Shown one piece after another: positions 10,413-22,560 of a stretch of DNA of 64,000 nucleotides. Both the position numbers and the translations under genes were made by a program. The notes beneath the pieces are model-generated. The model was not told where the DNA came from. It ran no database searches and worked only from the letters and a program-made list of their open reading frames with translations. The stretch's first letter is position 1, and every line of letters starts with the position of its first letter. Source of the DNA: Inia geoffrensis. Taxonomy: Eukaryota > Chordata > Mammalia > Artiodactyla > Iniidae. The DNA lies in contig CM070904.1 of the NCBI GenBank assembly GCA_036417435.1, forward strand, positions 20,442,835-20,506,834, written 5' to 3'.

Positions 10413-12837
10413 TGGGATCCTATCATCAGGATTCCTATAGCAGATGAAAAATGAGATGGGGACAGTTGCCTGGTACATGAGGTCTGGAATGTAACCTCCA
10501 GGACAGGAGAGACAAACCTAAAATAGTCCTGGGAAACAATAAACTTCCACCCCCTCCACCCCTCCTCACAACTCTCCTGCTTCAGAATTCTATTTCTTTC
10601 TAGGCAGACATGGTATTGGAAAGGCTCTTGTCATAATGGAGTGAAGAATTACCAATAATCCAAGTCCAAACTAAAATAAAAGTTATCAAGTGTGGGATTC
10701 TCTCCATCAGTCTGGACTCTTAAGTACAAACAGGATTTTACTTAGAGCTTCACAACTGGAGATGTCATTTATTTCTCCTTAGGTTCAAATCCTAATAAAC
10801 AAGAGACGTTTTTCCCCAAGCAATTCTCCCGTCACCACCACCACCAACACAAAACAACTTTGTGTCCCTGTGACATCAACACAACACACCTCTTTGTGTA
10901 TCCTGACCAGCTTCCCCTCCCCCACCTTCTGCAGGCCCCTCAGTAACTGGGAACAAGCCTGACGATTCGACTGCCGGTCAAGGGTGTATATTCTAGGGGA
11001 AGAGGGGAGGTGGCTGGCTGCACATATGAGCCAGCCACTAATGAACAATGTTGATAGTCCAAACCATTGGATCCCATAAACCTGTTTTCACTCAATCAAG
11101 GGTAACCATTGCTGCCCAAGATGAAAATATTCTATTAGCATGCAACCTTGGTGAACTTTTTACAATTAATGACTGCACTTATTCATCTTTCCTAACCTTG
11201 GCCTTCTGTGCTTCTATCTCTTAGGAAAACTGCATGCTATTTCCAAAGGCTGATACGAGGCATCTACTTTCTCAAAAAAGTCAAGAGACATTACAGCCTG
11301 CAGTTCCAAGGACAAGAAAAACTATAGCAGGACATGACACAACAAATTAATGCTTTTCACGTTGTCTAGCAGCCTTCACCCTGATTGTGTATGATTAAAA
11401 TAAGAACCTGATGTTACTTTGCCATGCGACCACAGACACTTTTACGGTGAGCGGATCACACAACCTTGGGGCTTTGTAAATTGCGGGAAGTGATGAAGGG
11501 AGTGAGGAGAGGCCGAGGGAGAAGGTCCTCAAAGCTCTGAGTCAGAGCTCAGCTATTCGGGGGATTCCATTCGCCTCCCTGGGGGTTAGTAAAGCATAGA
11601 AGACAACCAGTTCTGGCCCCTGATGATAAACAAGGGAAAGAACCCAAAACTCCACCAACTTTTGATGGATAAAAGAAGCCCTAAAAAGACCTACCTTAAA
11701 GAGTTGGAATGTTCAAAACAAAGGCAATAGTAATAGAAATGTTTGTGCTAGGTGAAAGCTATGACTTGGCCCAGAATCCCCCCTAACAGAGCCCATCCAA
11801 AAGTGCATCCTCAACCCATGGTAGAGGTAGGGTCCTTACGATCATTTGGGGGCAGGAAGGAATATCAGACTTAAGATTAGAAACTGGCTATGCAGAATCC
11901 ACATGTGGGTTTTGGAGAATGGATTGTGGTCCCTGGGGTATCCTAGGAATCATCAATCATTTGAAAATACATCCTGTGAGCCTGTATTTAAGGTGCAAAG
12001 AGAGACGCAAAGTAGTGGCATGTAAAATACCAGTGGTTCGTAACCACTGGGAAATTATATTCTCATTAGAAAACGAGTCATGTGAAATACGGAGAGGACT
12101 AAAATTAAGAGAGACTGTTTGGCTCTGTGGTTCACTGACACAAAGAAAACAACTGGAATAGCAGAGGGAAGAGTGGTTTCTCCACTGTCCTGGGAGAGGG
12201 CATTTCCAGCATTCCCTCCCTCCCTGTTATCTTGAAGGATGTCTCACCGTGTGTGCCAAGGACTGGATGGAGTGCCCCTTCGCCTCCTGCCCACAGAGCA
12301 GGACCACACATCTCAGGCTCAACCAGCCAGACTGATGCTCCCACCTGTTTCTGGATCTAGACCTACTGATGCAAAGACGTGGAGATGAGGAGGTTCACTC
12401 ACTGCGTCTACAGTGGCGTTCCTCAATGGCCGTGATGTCCTGGCCTTACGCCTTTGCCCAAGACAGTCCCTGGCTTCCTGCTTCTGAGCCACTGGGCTTG
12501 CCTCAGTTCCATTCTGTTTGCTGGTTGTCCAGGCTCCTGCTGACTCTGTGGCTCTGTAAGCTGGTTTCTCTTGTTGTGACCAAAACTACTGACTTCTATG
12601 GCCATCCTACTTATAGGGGATCTCCTTGTTTCTACTGTATTGTTATTAGCTTTTGAAAATAAGAACTGTGCTTATTCATCTTTCCTAGTCCTGGAGCTCT
12701 TGACACCCATGACTCCTCAGGAAGAGTACAGTTAATTGAAAAAAATTTAAAGGCAGCAAACGATGAGTATTCTTTTGCGTATGTGTTTCTTTTTCCACTA
12801 CCTGGCATGAAGTAGATGCCCATCTTGGTATCGTTGA
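10413..12837. other. unique DNA, nothing recognised
   Basis: No repeat family or coding exon was identified on either strand. The longest frames, 12369-12656 (plus) and 10785-11048 (minus), show no domain, signal peptide or splice context that I can defend. Confidence 0.4.
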
Positions 12838-13000
12838 GAGAACCCTGCCTTTGGAGTCCAATTAAATTCTACCTCTTACTTGGAATTCTTCAGGGCCTCA
12901 GGCAAGTCACTTAAACATCCTGAGCCTCAGTTCCTCCTTTGTAAACGGGCAATAATTCCTACTTCACTGGACTATTGTGAAAATTAAATGAGACATTAAA
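12838..13000 (+). repeat. MIR SINE
   Basis: Recognisable segments are 'caggcaagtcacttaaacat', 'cctgagcctcagttcctcct' and 'attgtgaaaattaaatgaga', in MIR order. The 5' tRNA-like part is only weakly visible. Confidence 0.75.
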
Positions 13001-13014
13001 TCGGGAAATAATAG

Positions 13015-13445
13015 TCTTTTCGGTGAGTGGTGCTGAAACAATTGGATATCCACTTGCAAAAGAATGAAGTTGACTCCTACCTTCCTCATATCATATACAA
13101 AGATTACTTCAAAATGGATCACAGACGACCGAAAGGTAAGAGCTAAAACTATAAAGCTCTTAGAAGAAACATGGAAGTAAATCTTCATGACCTTGGATTA
13201 AACGATGGATTTTCAGAAATAACAAAGAAAAGCATAAGCAAAAAGGAAAAGAAACAGATACACTGGATTGCATCAAAATTAAAAACTTTGTGGATCAAAA
13301 TATATCATCAAAAAAATGAAAAGACAAGCCACAGAATGGGAGAATCTATTTGCAAATCATACATCAGATAAGGGTCCAGTACCAGAATATACTGGATTTG
13401 TTTGGGGTGAATAAGAGTGACTGCTAATAGGTAGATGGTTCCTTT
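13015..13445 (+). repeat. old L1 ORF2 C-terminal and 3' fragment (left part)
   Basis: It follows the L1 ORF2 C-terminal region: 'gaaacaattggatatccac', 'tcatatacaaagattacttc', 'cacagaatgggagaatctat' and 'tttgcaaatcatacatcaga'. It then enters the 3' UTR. Several stops and frame breaks are present. The matching continuation lies at 13735-13850, on the far side of a younger L1 3' end. Confidence 0.7.
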
Positions 13446-13734
13446 TGGGGGTGAGGGGAAGGATGGATTGGGAGTTTGGGGTTAGAAGATGCAAACTATT
13501 ATATATAGAACGGACAGACAACAAGGATCTACTGCATGGCACAGGAAGCTACGGTCAGTATCCTGTGATAAAACATAATGGAAAAGAATATATATATATA
13601 TATAATATACATATATATGTGTATATTATATATATATGTGTATATAATATATATATGAATCACTTTGCTCTGCCCCAGAAACTAACACATCATTGTAAAT
13701 CAACTATACTTCAATAAAATAAATTTTAAAAATT
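13446..13734 (+). mobile_element. younger L1 3'-UTR end, nested in an older L1
   Basis: This segment matches the reverse complement of the L1 3' UTR at 43080-43215: the 'gattgggagtttggggttag', 'tgcaaactattatatataga' and 'tatcctgtgataaaacataa' segments. Both therefore belong to the same artiodactyl/cetacean L1 group. It ends 'caactatacttcaataaaat' before an AT-rich tail. It is a heavily 5'-truncated insert. Confidence 0.75.
13588..13657. repeat. (TA)n-rich microsatellite in an L1 3' UTR
   Basis: Imperfect TA/TG repeats expand the spot where the L1 consensus has a short 'gaatatatatatgtataac'. Units alternate between tata-runs and 'tatgtgtata'. Confidence 0.9.
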
Positions 13735-13850
13735 ATATAATGGTGATGGTTGCAAAATCTGTGAATATACTAAAAACCACTAAGTTATACACTTTTAGTG
13801 GTATGTGAATATCTCAGTGAAGTCACCAAAAAATTAAATGACACAGTGTA
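13735..13850 (+). repeat. old L1 3' UTR (right part)
   Basis: The sequence 'atggtgatggttgcaaaatc', 'tgtgaatatactaaaaacca' and 'ggtatgtgaatatctcagtg' is the old L1M 3' UTR. It follows logically from the fragment ending at 13445. Confidence 0.7.
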
Positions 13851-15408
13851 TACATAATACATATATAAAATGTACACATAGAAACTTTGCATACAAATAT
13901 CCATGCAGTTAGCCGTTCAAAATGTTGTAGATTTTGTTGCTTTTACAATATTTACGATGATTGACTGATTAGGCAGCAAGTACTTTAAATAGAGTGACTA
14001 ATGGAAGATGCTTCAGGCTAGGTTAGAATAAGAATTTCTCCCACACAAAGCCATTAACCTGATATATTCTTTTGTAAGAATCCTCTATATTCCTATCAGG
14101 GGCTGTAAGTTGTGTTCATGTGTGTCTCACCTGTCCTGACTGTATCCAACGCCCCAGACAGTTCTGTCCTCCTTGGCCTTTATCCCCTCAGTCAAAACAT
14201 GTTCCTGAGGAAGCACTGTCTCCTCTTAGGGGTTGGATTCTGACTTTCTGTGGCCTCACCTCTCAGAATTTTTTTCTCACTGCTTACTTATCTTGAAGGA
14301 ATTTACCACAAAAATCTATTTCTTGATATTCAAATTCTTCATATAAAGTCAAGAGTTTGTTTGCTTTTGGGTTTTTGTTGCTGCTGTCATTGTTCATCTG
14401 TTTGTCTGTTTCTCATGCAAGTATAGCAAAAAGGTTAGAAGAGCACATGCCAGAATTGTAAGAGTGAGTGCCTCTGGGTGATGAAGGGATTATACGTAAT
14501 TTTTTTTATCCTCTTCCATATACTTTGTGGTATTTTCCAAATGTTCTACAAAGAATCATTATTTAAAACACACTATAAATAGAAAAACATTACATACTTA
14601 AATGTTATTAATTGCCTCAAGATGGTTATCTCCAAAGTGAAGATAGCCCCAAAGATGTATCAGAATGTTCACTGGACGAAAAGGTCTGAGTGTGTGAAAG
14701 AGAGAGAGTCAGATGTGTGTATATTTTGCCTTTGTTGTGTGGCTTCCCATGGGATTAGGAGGACATTCACCTTTGCCAATTTCAGGTCAAGCCTCTAGTC
14801 AAATGTTTCATCCAGTCTGCAGAACTTAACATGGCAATTTGTACCATTGCTCATACATCTTCTGAACTTTCCTTGGCCCCTCTTGGTTGGATTTTTCCTA
14901 GACGAAGAAAACCTGAGTGATTTGCATCATCAAGCCACCACCCATACATTTACTATCTTGCAAAAGTTGTAGTCTAGACAATAATTAAAGTCAGAAGTGT
15001 AGCTTAATTAAAGCACATCTTTCCCAAGCCCTGAGGGTCATTCCTTGGCACTCACATACAGCAAGTGGTGTTTACATAGACTGCTCTGGGGATACAATGG
15101 GGGAAATCCTTTCAGGAACAGCCTCCTTTTCCAGTCTCTTAGATGGAAGCTTAGAAGGAACCAAAGTAGTGGTGGCTGGTTTAGGTGGGTGTGAAGAAGA
15201 TGAAAACAGGATATTTTCCTGACATTTTCCTAAAGGACAAACGTCAAGAATCACAGTGGCATAATTAAGACATCAAGGAAATGGAACTGAGTTTGATCAG
15301 TCAGAAGTCTAGTAAACCCATAGACAGAAAATATCCCAGACATCCCAGACCAGCAACTTGAGGGGCTTTGATGGCCTTCAGATATATTTTAGTTGGCCTA
15401 CAGAATGG
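13851..15408. other. mostly unique DNA
   Basis: No gene was recognised. The part at about 14440-14600, with 'tgggtgatgaagggattata' and 'ttttccaaatgttctacaaa', weakly resembles an old L1 3' UTR. The rest is unassigned. Confidence 0.35.
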
Positions 15409-15620
15409 TTTTTTTTTTTTTTTTTTTTGCGGTACGTGGGCCTCTCGCTGTTGTGGCCTCTCCCACTGCGGAGCACAGGCTCCGGACGCGCAGGCTCAGC
15501 GGCCATGGCTCACGGGCCAAGCTGCTCCGCGGCATGAGGGATCTTCCCGGACCGGGGCACGAACCCGTGTCCCCTGCATCGGCAGGCGGACTCTCAAACA
15601 CTGCGCCACCAGGGAAGCCC
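15409..15620 (-). mobile_element. CHR-2-like SINE, minus strand
   Basis: A poly-T at 15409-15428 is followed by the reverse complement of the CHR-2 body, ending in the head 'ccaccagggaagccc'. I could not find a convincing target-site duplication, so the exact ends are less certain. The open frames over it are SINE artefacts. Confidence 0.92.
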
Positions 15621-15759
15621 TATTTTTAAATTAATGCTAGCATTTAAAAATGGGAAGATTTTACTTAAAAATCAGATTTCCAGCTTTTAAATAATTAAAA
15701 AAAATTAAAATACAGAGCTAGCTCCTTTTTGGTGACAATTGCTGGTGCTGTGTAACAAC

Positions 15760-16045
15760 TATGTCCTTCAGCCATTCACAGGACATGCTCTCCGATTCAC
15801 CCACTTCCTCACGCACTCTGCCATCTCTACCACAATGAGATCCATGATTTTGTATTTCTTACTCCTGGCAGGCTTCCATTATTTATATCACCTGTATAGC
15901 CTTTGAAGACATTGGGTCTGAGGCTCTACCTACCTCTCTCCCACCTCCAAACCTCTTCCCTTTACATATGCCTTACCACAATCATTCCTCTACCTGGGAT
16001 TCTCCTTTCCTTTTGCTCACTGGTGTCTTGTTAAAAGACAGATCA
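15760..16045 (+). repeat. L2 LINE 3' fragment
   Basis: The pyrimidine-rich sequence includes 'tatgccttaccacaatcatt' and 'cctctacctgggattctcct', matching the L2 'tttgctcatgctgttccctctgcctgg' zone in decayed form. Confidence 0.45.
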
Positions 16046-16084
16046 GGGTTCAATCCTAGGTATCTTAAACTTCCGGGAGAAGAA

Positions 16085-16340
16085 TAGAATGGTACAGTAT
16101 AACTAGATTTGGAGTCAGTAAACCCAGACTCAATTCCCAGTAATAACTGGAATTAACTTGTATCATCAGAAAAATGTGGGTTCAGATCCCAGCTCCTCAC
16201 TTCTCTTGAGCAATGTTTTTAACCTCTCTGAAGCTCATTTCTTAGCAGTGAACTGTAAATATTTGCCCTGCCTGCCTCACAGGATTGTTGTGAAAGATGT
16301 TCTAAGAAGGTAACAACACTAAAGAAAGTTCATAGGAGTA
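16085..16340 (+). repeat. MIR SINE
   Basis: The segments 'gatttggagtcagtaaaccc', 'gggttcagatcccagctcct', 'tttaacctctctgaagctca' and 'cacaggattgttgtgaaag' are in MIR order. The first tRNA-like part seems partly duplicated, since two 'ccagactcaattccc'-like stretches occur. Confidence 0.7.
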
Positions 16341-16789
16341 AACCAATTGAAGATAATTTGGCAGGGCATGGGGGATTAATTATTAAAGTACTTTGGATGG
16401 GTTGGCAAAAAATACATCTTACCCAATTTTCCAAATTCTCTATCTGAAGTAGCAAATAGTATAATAATGTGCTTCCTAATTTGTTTTTACCATTTACCCA
16501 ACTCTGGATTGTCCACTAAATATGCCGAAGCGTTTCGTGTGTTTATGACCCTTCTCCCTAATTCTCTAGAAGACCCAAAAACTAAAAATCTGTCTGCCCC
16601 AGTGTCTTCAGTGTTCACTATTATAGAAGTTTCCAAATACAAGAATTTTTTAACTGGCTTATGACCTACATCTGTTATGTACAACATTTACTTTTTTATG
16701 TGAGTGTAGGTATAACTATGGCATTCTGATGTGTGGCACCTAAAAAAGTGCGACTACAGAGAACTTGGTCACAATACAAATAACTCTTT
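16341..16789. other. unassigned DNA
   Basis: No repeat family or gene was recognised. Two open frames of about 65 codons on opposite strands (16467-16687) overlap and carry no known domain. Confidence 0.35.
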
Positions 16790-17870
16790 TAAATTGTTTT
16801 TAAACATTTTCTCTGAATATGAAATTAATAGATATTTATTACAAATAACTTGGTTATGGCATTAATTCTTATAAATATTTATTACAGATAATACTGTTAA
16901 CATTTGATGCATTTCCTTCTGGTCTTTTCTCTCTGTAATTATTTTTTATTTAGCATCATTTAATTGACTATTTTTCAAAATTCCTGTTTTAAATTTCTAT
17001 ACAATATTTATCTTATGGTTGTAACATTTTACTTCTTTGATTACAATGGTGAAGATGCATTTTACTGATTATGGTATTAATATACGTGAATTAAAACCAA
17101 ATTACAGCAATACAAAAATGTACAATAAAGTAAAAATTATCTTCTCATTTTAGTGGAAGTGCTTTCAAACTTTTGTTTGTATGCAGACATGTACATGTGG
17201 ATAACGACATTTTTTAAAAATGAGTTTTAATACACACTTATTTTTAGCTTACATTTGCCACTTACTATCTCATAGGCATCATTCCTATCTACCAGATCTA
17301 TATCAGTATTTAATGGCTGCATGGTGTTCCACTGTGTGGTTGTGCTACAATTTATTTAGCCATCACCTACCAATGGCTTTGGATTATTCAGTTTTCACTA
17401 GCCTAAGTGTTAGTGTAATAAATATCCTATACATAATCTTTGTAGACTTAGTGATTATTTAAGATAACATTTTTAGCAGTGTATTGCTGAGTCATAATTA
17501 TGCTCTCTGCCACCCAAATTGCTCCTTTCCCCAAATTCGTCCGAATTACATTCCCACCTAGATGAATGAGAATGCCTGATTTCTACGTCTTCATCAGTGA
17601 AGATGGTTTAATTGTTGCTAATAATAGGTAGTGTAGTAATCTCATTATTTTCATTTGTATCCTGTTAATTTCTAATGAGATTGAACATCTGTTCAAATGC
17701 TTCTTGGTGGTTTATACTTCTCCTTGGAAAACTGCATTTCATGTCCTTTAACCATTTTCTATTGGGATAGTAATCTTTTTCTTATTGATTTATAAGAGCG
17801 CTCACCAGTCCGTAATCTATGACAATTCTATTGATGGGTAGTTGTAATGAATAGTTTTGTAAGTAGATAT
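16790..17870 (-). repeat. ancient L1 ORF2 C-terminus and 3' UTR, minus strand
   Basis: The part from 17210 matches the reverse complement of old L1 ORF2: 'aatggctgcatggtgttcca', 'gcagtgtattgctgagtcat', 'tcctttaaccattttctatt' and 'tttttcttattgatttataa'. The AT-rich sequence to the left is taken as its 3' UTR. That part is an inference from position. Confidence 0.6.
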
Positions 17871-17939
17871 TTGTATGTATCACACATTATCTCCTTTGAA
17901 CAGGTTAAATTAAAACAGAATAGATTAACGTAAAATAGA

Positions 17940-18030
17940 ATTAATTAAAAGACTCTAACACATATTGCTAAAATGCTTTCCATAAAAGCCACACCAATTT
18001 ACACTTCCACTATCAGATTATGAGGTAGCC
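17940..18030 (-). repeat. second L1 ORF2 fragment, minus strand
   Basis: The segment 'caccaatttacacttccact' with 'acatattgctaaaatgcttt' upstream repeats an ORF2 region already present near 17510-17560. It is thus a separate or duplicated L1 piece. Confidence 0.45.
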
Positions 18031-19369
18031 TACCTCAAAGCAACCCATTTAATATCCAATCAGAGTAATAAAACAGGATGCAGAGAGATAAAGACATAAA
18101 AGAGCATGGCATACAAGTCACAGAGCGAGGAGACAGTCAATCCTGCTATAGTAATTCTGGAAGCCAGGACAGAAGAGGAGGATCTGAAAGCTTTGGTAGA
18201 ACAGAAATGGAGAGGCATGCAATCTTTATCTCCTTTAAAGTTTTCCGCAAAACTAGCTCCTTCATGACTCACTGAAAATGAGTGACTGCTGCTAATTTAA
18301 GATTAAAAACCTGATTAATACATTTAACTTCTTACCTTCTCATATTCCACCAAGTCCAATTATTGATACTGATTGTGCAAATATCTGCTTCTCTTAGAAA
18401 TGCTAAATCCCAGTGAAACCAAGGATACAAGAGCACATCCCCAAATGCTGGGCCATTTCCTGGTGATGATCTGAAAACAGTGACTCCTGAGACTAGGCCT
18501 GGGTGACAAGAAGTACTCATAGCCCTGGGTTTTGCCAATCAAAGTAGTACAGAAGGGTGTTTCAGACAACAGCTCAAGCCATTGAAAACATGCAAATTTT
18601 ACTCACTCAGTAATTAAACAAACAAAAGAATCTTGCAACACCAAACTCAATGCTATTTCAATAAACAAAAACTAAGCGGAAAAAATTTTTTTTAATTTAA
18701 AAAAATTAAAAATAAACAAAAACTAAGTGGGTTCTTGGTTCTAAGGGCTTTTCCCGATGAACTGCAATCACATAGCCTGTCATAAATTACAGCATGAGAA
18801 GGAATGGCAGTGGCATCAAGAATACAGACAGCACAATAATGTCTAGTGCAGAGAGCTGATAAGAAACGTCTAATTAATGGTTCTGAAGTACTTTCAAGGT
18901 TTAAAAATCCTGTAATAACACTAAAGAGCAGCATCATCATCCAGTTAAGGCAATTAACAGCCTGTTTGCCTTCTTCCAAGCACAGGTGATCACACAAACA
19001 AACCGCAGCTAATTATACATATATTTTTAGTTATATATTTTTTATATAGAAGCTCTGTTATATGTAAATTAAAAGTTCAGTTATATGTTCTTCCATATAT
19101 GGTTCAACTGATTTTGGTTGTTCTTCCCAACTGCTACTAGTTATGGATCAAATCATAATCACCATTTTCTAATCAACAGCACCAAGCTTGCCACGTGATT
19201 GAGATTCTGCTATACAACACGAAAGTTCCTGCAAATGGTGTTATATTTGTCGTTTGTTTTAGTAAACATTTCAGACTCTGATTATTAATGGTACTGCTCT
19301 GTTGTGTCTCTTTCCATTTGATTCTTACTCTTATGAAATCTTACTCCCTCCTGAGATTTTTGACAACTT
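18031..19369. other. unassigned DNA
   Basis: No repeat family or exon was recognised apart from the short direct repeat at 18660-18730. The frames at 18332-18569 and 18692-18997 (minus) show no domain. Confidence 0.35.
18660..18730. repeat. 20-bp direct repeats flanking an AT-rich 31-mer
   Basis: The sequence aataaacaaaaactaagcgg at 18660-18679 recurs with one change (cgg to tgg) at 18711-18730. The 31 bases between are only A and T and nearly self-complementary (A-run, T-run, A-run). Confidence 0.85.
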
Positions 19370-19890
19370 TGATGACTTCTAAATCATTCTAGTAACTCAA
19401 GCCTCATTTCTAGGCTACAGACACCTGCTTCTAAATGCTAATTGGCTGTTTCCACCTGAAGTCCCACAGATAGCCTGGCCTCACGTAGCCAAAGCCCAGC
19501 TTGCAAGACTCCTCCACTCCCATCAAAACCTGTTTTGTCTTTTTCCTCTTTAACATCACCAGCCTGAGTCACTGAAGCTCTAAAGGTCAACTGGCCTCTC
19601 TTTCTCTTTTCTCTCCTCCCTCCTTTCCCTTCCACATCCATTTCTGCTGATCCAGCTTTTAGAATCTCCGTTGTATCTTTCACACACTCTCCATAGCTAT
19701 GACACTGGATTGAGTCCGTCCCGGTTCCTTGTACGACCACCGCTTTAGTTCAGCAACTGCAATCCCCAGACTCTCTTCTAGTCACACGGGGACAGGGCTT
19801 CTGTCCCCGTGTATATATATAATCACGTGACTGTTCTTCTTAAATCTCTTACTGACTTCCCATAGCCAACAGTACAAAGTTGTTTTGGGA
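19370..19890 (+). repeat. L2 LINE 3' fragment
   Basis: Segments such as 'tgatgacttctaaatcattc', 'tttccacctgaagtcccaca' and 'ttactgacttcccatagcca' followed by 'acagtacaaagtt' match the L2 3' region in order. It is diverged. Confidence 0.5.
19784..19812. repeat. perfect 12-bp GC-rich inverted repeat (hairpin)
   Basis: The left arm acacggggacag (19784-19795) and right arm ctgtccccgtgt (19801-19812) are exact reverse complements around a 5-base loop, ggctt. No T-run terminator or gene context is present, so no function is assigned. Confidence 0.95.
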
Positions 19891-20079
19891 CAAATGTATA
19901 TTTGTCAAAGTGGGAGAATAGAACATATTTAAGTTAGTTTTTGCTTGATTCATAATTTTAAAATAGTTAACTTATGACATGTGGACCTCTATTTGCACTC
20001 TCTCCTCATGCTCAAAAATTGGTAAGGTGGACCTGACTCTGAGGTGTCCAGTTACTCTGGTTTCTCCCTTTAGTATTTT

Positions 20080-20460
20080 TTTTAAATAACATATTTATTG
20101 AGATATAGTACTATACAATAAAATTATCTTTTTTTAAAGAGCACAATTGCATTTTTAGTATATTCATAGAGATGTGCAACCATCACCAATATCTAATTCC
20201 AGAACATTTTACTATCCCCCAAAGAAACACTATGCCAATTATCAGTCTCCAATCTCCCTTTTTCCTAGCCCCTAACAACCACTAATCTACTTTCTGTCTC
20301 TATAGATTTGCCTATTTTGAACATTTCATATAAAAGGAATCATATAGCACATGGCCTTTTGTGTCTGTTTTCTTCCATTTAGCATAATGTTTTCAAGGTT
20401 CATCCATGTTGTAGCATGCATCAGTATTTAATTCCTTTATATGGCTTGATAATATTCCAT

Positions 20461-20500
<40 letters not shown>

Positions 20501-20625
20501 ACATTTTGTTTATTTATCAGTTAACAGGCATTTGGGTTCTTTTTACGTTTTGGTAATTATGCATAATGCTGCTAAGAACATTTGTGTACAAAAATTTGCT
20601 CCTATAGAGCTACTTTCCTTCATCC
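20080..20625 (-). repeat. old L1 3' region, minus strand
   Basis: This matches the widespread L1M 3' sequence in reverse: 'gtgcaaccatcaccaatatc', 'ctaatctactttctgtctct', 'catttcatataaaaggaatc', 'aaggttcatccatgttgtag' and 'tattccattgcatatatata'. A (TA) expansion interrupts it at 20464-20498. Confidence 0.75.
20464..20498. repeat. (TA)n microsatellite
   Basis: An uninterrupted TA run starts where the L1 consensus has 'ccattgtatggatataccac'. Confidence 0.95.
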
Positions 20626-20839
20626 TTTTATTGTAATACACATTACATCTTTATATATTATAAGCTCATCAACATAGCTTTATGCTTATAGCTTGCAACG
20701 GTCTTTTAAATCAGGCGGGAGGAAAAAAAATGGAGTTATAAAAAAAAATGTGTAAATTGTCTTTTATGTTTTACCAGTGCACTTTATCTTTTTGAGTGTG
20801 GATTCGAGTTACTGTCTAGTTCTCTTTTATTTCAGGCTG

Positions 20840-22560
20840 AAGGACTCCCTTTAGTAATTTATGGAAGGAAAGTCCTGCTAGTGATAAATTCTCTGTTTTT
20901 AATCTGGTAATGCCTTATTTTCTCCTTATTTTTGAAGAATAATTTTTCTGGATATAGAATTCTCAGTTGACAGTATTTTTCTTTCAGTACTTTGAATATA
21001 TCATCCCACTGCTTTCTGGCCTCCATAGTTTCTTATGAGAAATTGGCTATTAATATAAGTGAGACTCCCTTATACATAACAAGGCATTTTCTCTTGCTGC
21101 TTTCAAGATTCTCTCTGTTTTTTGACAATTTGACTATAATATGTCTCAGAGTGAACCTCTGAGTTTATCCTACTTGGAATTCACTGAGATTCTTGGACAT
21201 GTAAATTCCCATATTTCATCAAATAGGGAAAGTTTTCAGTCATTATTTCTTCAGATATTCTTTCTGTCTCTCCTTTCCTTCTCAGACACCCTTTATGTGT
21301 ATGTTGATACATTTGATGGTGTCCCACAGGTCTCTGAGGTTCTGCTAATTTTTCTTCCTGTTTTCAGACTGAGTAATCTCATTTGACCTATCTTCAAATT
21401 TTCTGATTCTTTCTTCTGTCTACTTAAACCTGCTGTTGAACCCAGTAGTGAAACTTTTATTTTAGTTATTGTACTTGTCAGCTCCAAAATTTCTATTTCG
21501 TTTCTTTTTATAATTTTTATCTCTTTATTGATATTCTCTGTTTGGTGAGGTATTGTTCTCATATATATTTTTGTTCCTTTAGAAATGATTTCCTTTAGTT
21601 CTTTGAACATACGTATGGTCACTGATTTAAAGTCTTTGTCTAGTAAGTCCCATATCTGGGCTTCCTCAGAGGTAATTTCTATTGACTGCCTTTTCCCCTC
21701 TGTGAATAGAACATACTTTCCAGACTCTTTGCATGTCTATAGTTTTTTTTGAAAAGTGGACATTTAAAATAATATAACTCAGCAACTCTGGAAATCATCT
21801 CTCTCCCGCAACCATGGTTTGTTGTTGTTGCTCTTTGTTGTTGCTGTAATTGTTCTTGCTATATGTTAGTGACTTTTCTAACCTTATTCTGTAGAGTCTA
21901 TATTCTTTGTCATGTGTTGTTAGCTTAGTGGCCAGCTAATGGCTGGGCGGACTTTTTTTTTTTTTTTTTTTTATAATGCCCTCAACCAATAAGTTCCAGC
22001 CTTTGCTGAGGGGATTTCTGTGTATAGTGGGACACACCTTCAATTTGCCTGCTGTTTACAATTCTTCCTTAACTTTCCCTCCCTGCTTGTGCAGAGTCTC
22101 AAGGTCAGCCATAGGTGGGAGATGGAAGACTTCTCAGGTCTTTCCTGAGAATGTGCACACCTCTGCACATGTGCCTGACTTTTATATTTCCAGGAATATG
22201 TGAGCATTTCAAAGACCCAACGGACACATCATTCCCCAGCTTTTTATTTAGAAATTTTTGATTATCATCCTGTTTGCCCCAACTCTTATTGCTGCCTCAG
22301 GCAGCTACAATGTTAAAACACTTGCCGTGACTGTTTTTGACGAGCGTCCCAGGAGAAAAGTTCTAGGCACTGAGTGAGTGCTGAATCAGGTCAAATAAAG
22401 ACAAGAGCTACAAGTGGGAGTTCCCATGCAGCTACCAGACAGGTCAAATCATGACAATTCTCTGGGAATAAGGCTCCCTGTAGAGCTCAAAACAGGTCCT
22501 TTCCTCTCCAGCGGCCACTAGGGTACTGTTATCACAACTACTGTGAAGGCAAAACGGTTA
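20840..22560 (-). repeat. L1-type 5' region, minus strand
   Basis: Reads like the 5' region of old L1 elements in reverse: 'tcaagattctctctgttttt', 'gacaatttgactataatatg', 'gatggtgtcccacaggtctc', 'gatttaaagtctttgtctag'. With 20080-20625 it could be one minus-strand L1 with most of ORF2 deleted. The 109-codon minus frame at 21293-21622 lies inside and is not recognisable as an intact domain. Confidence 0.45.
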
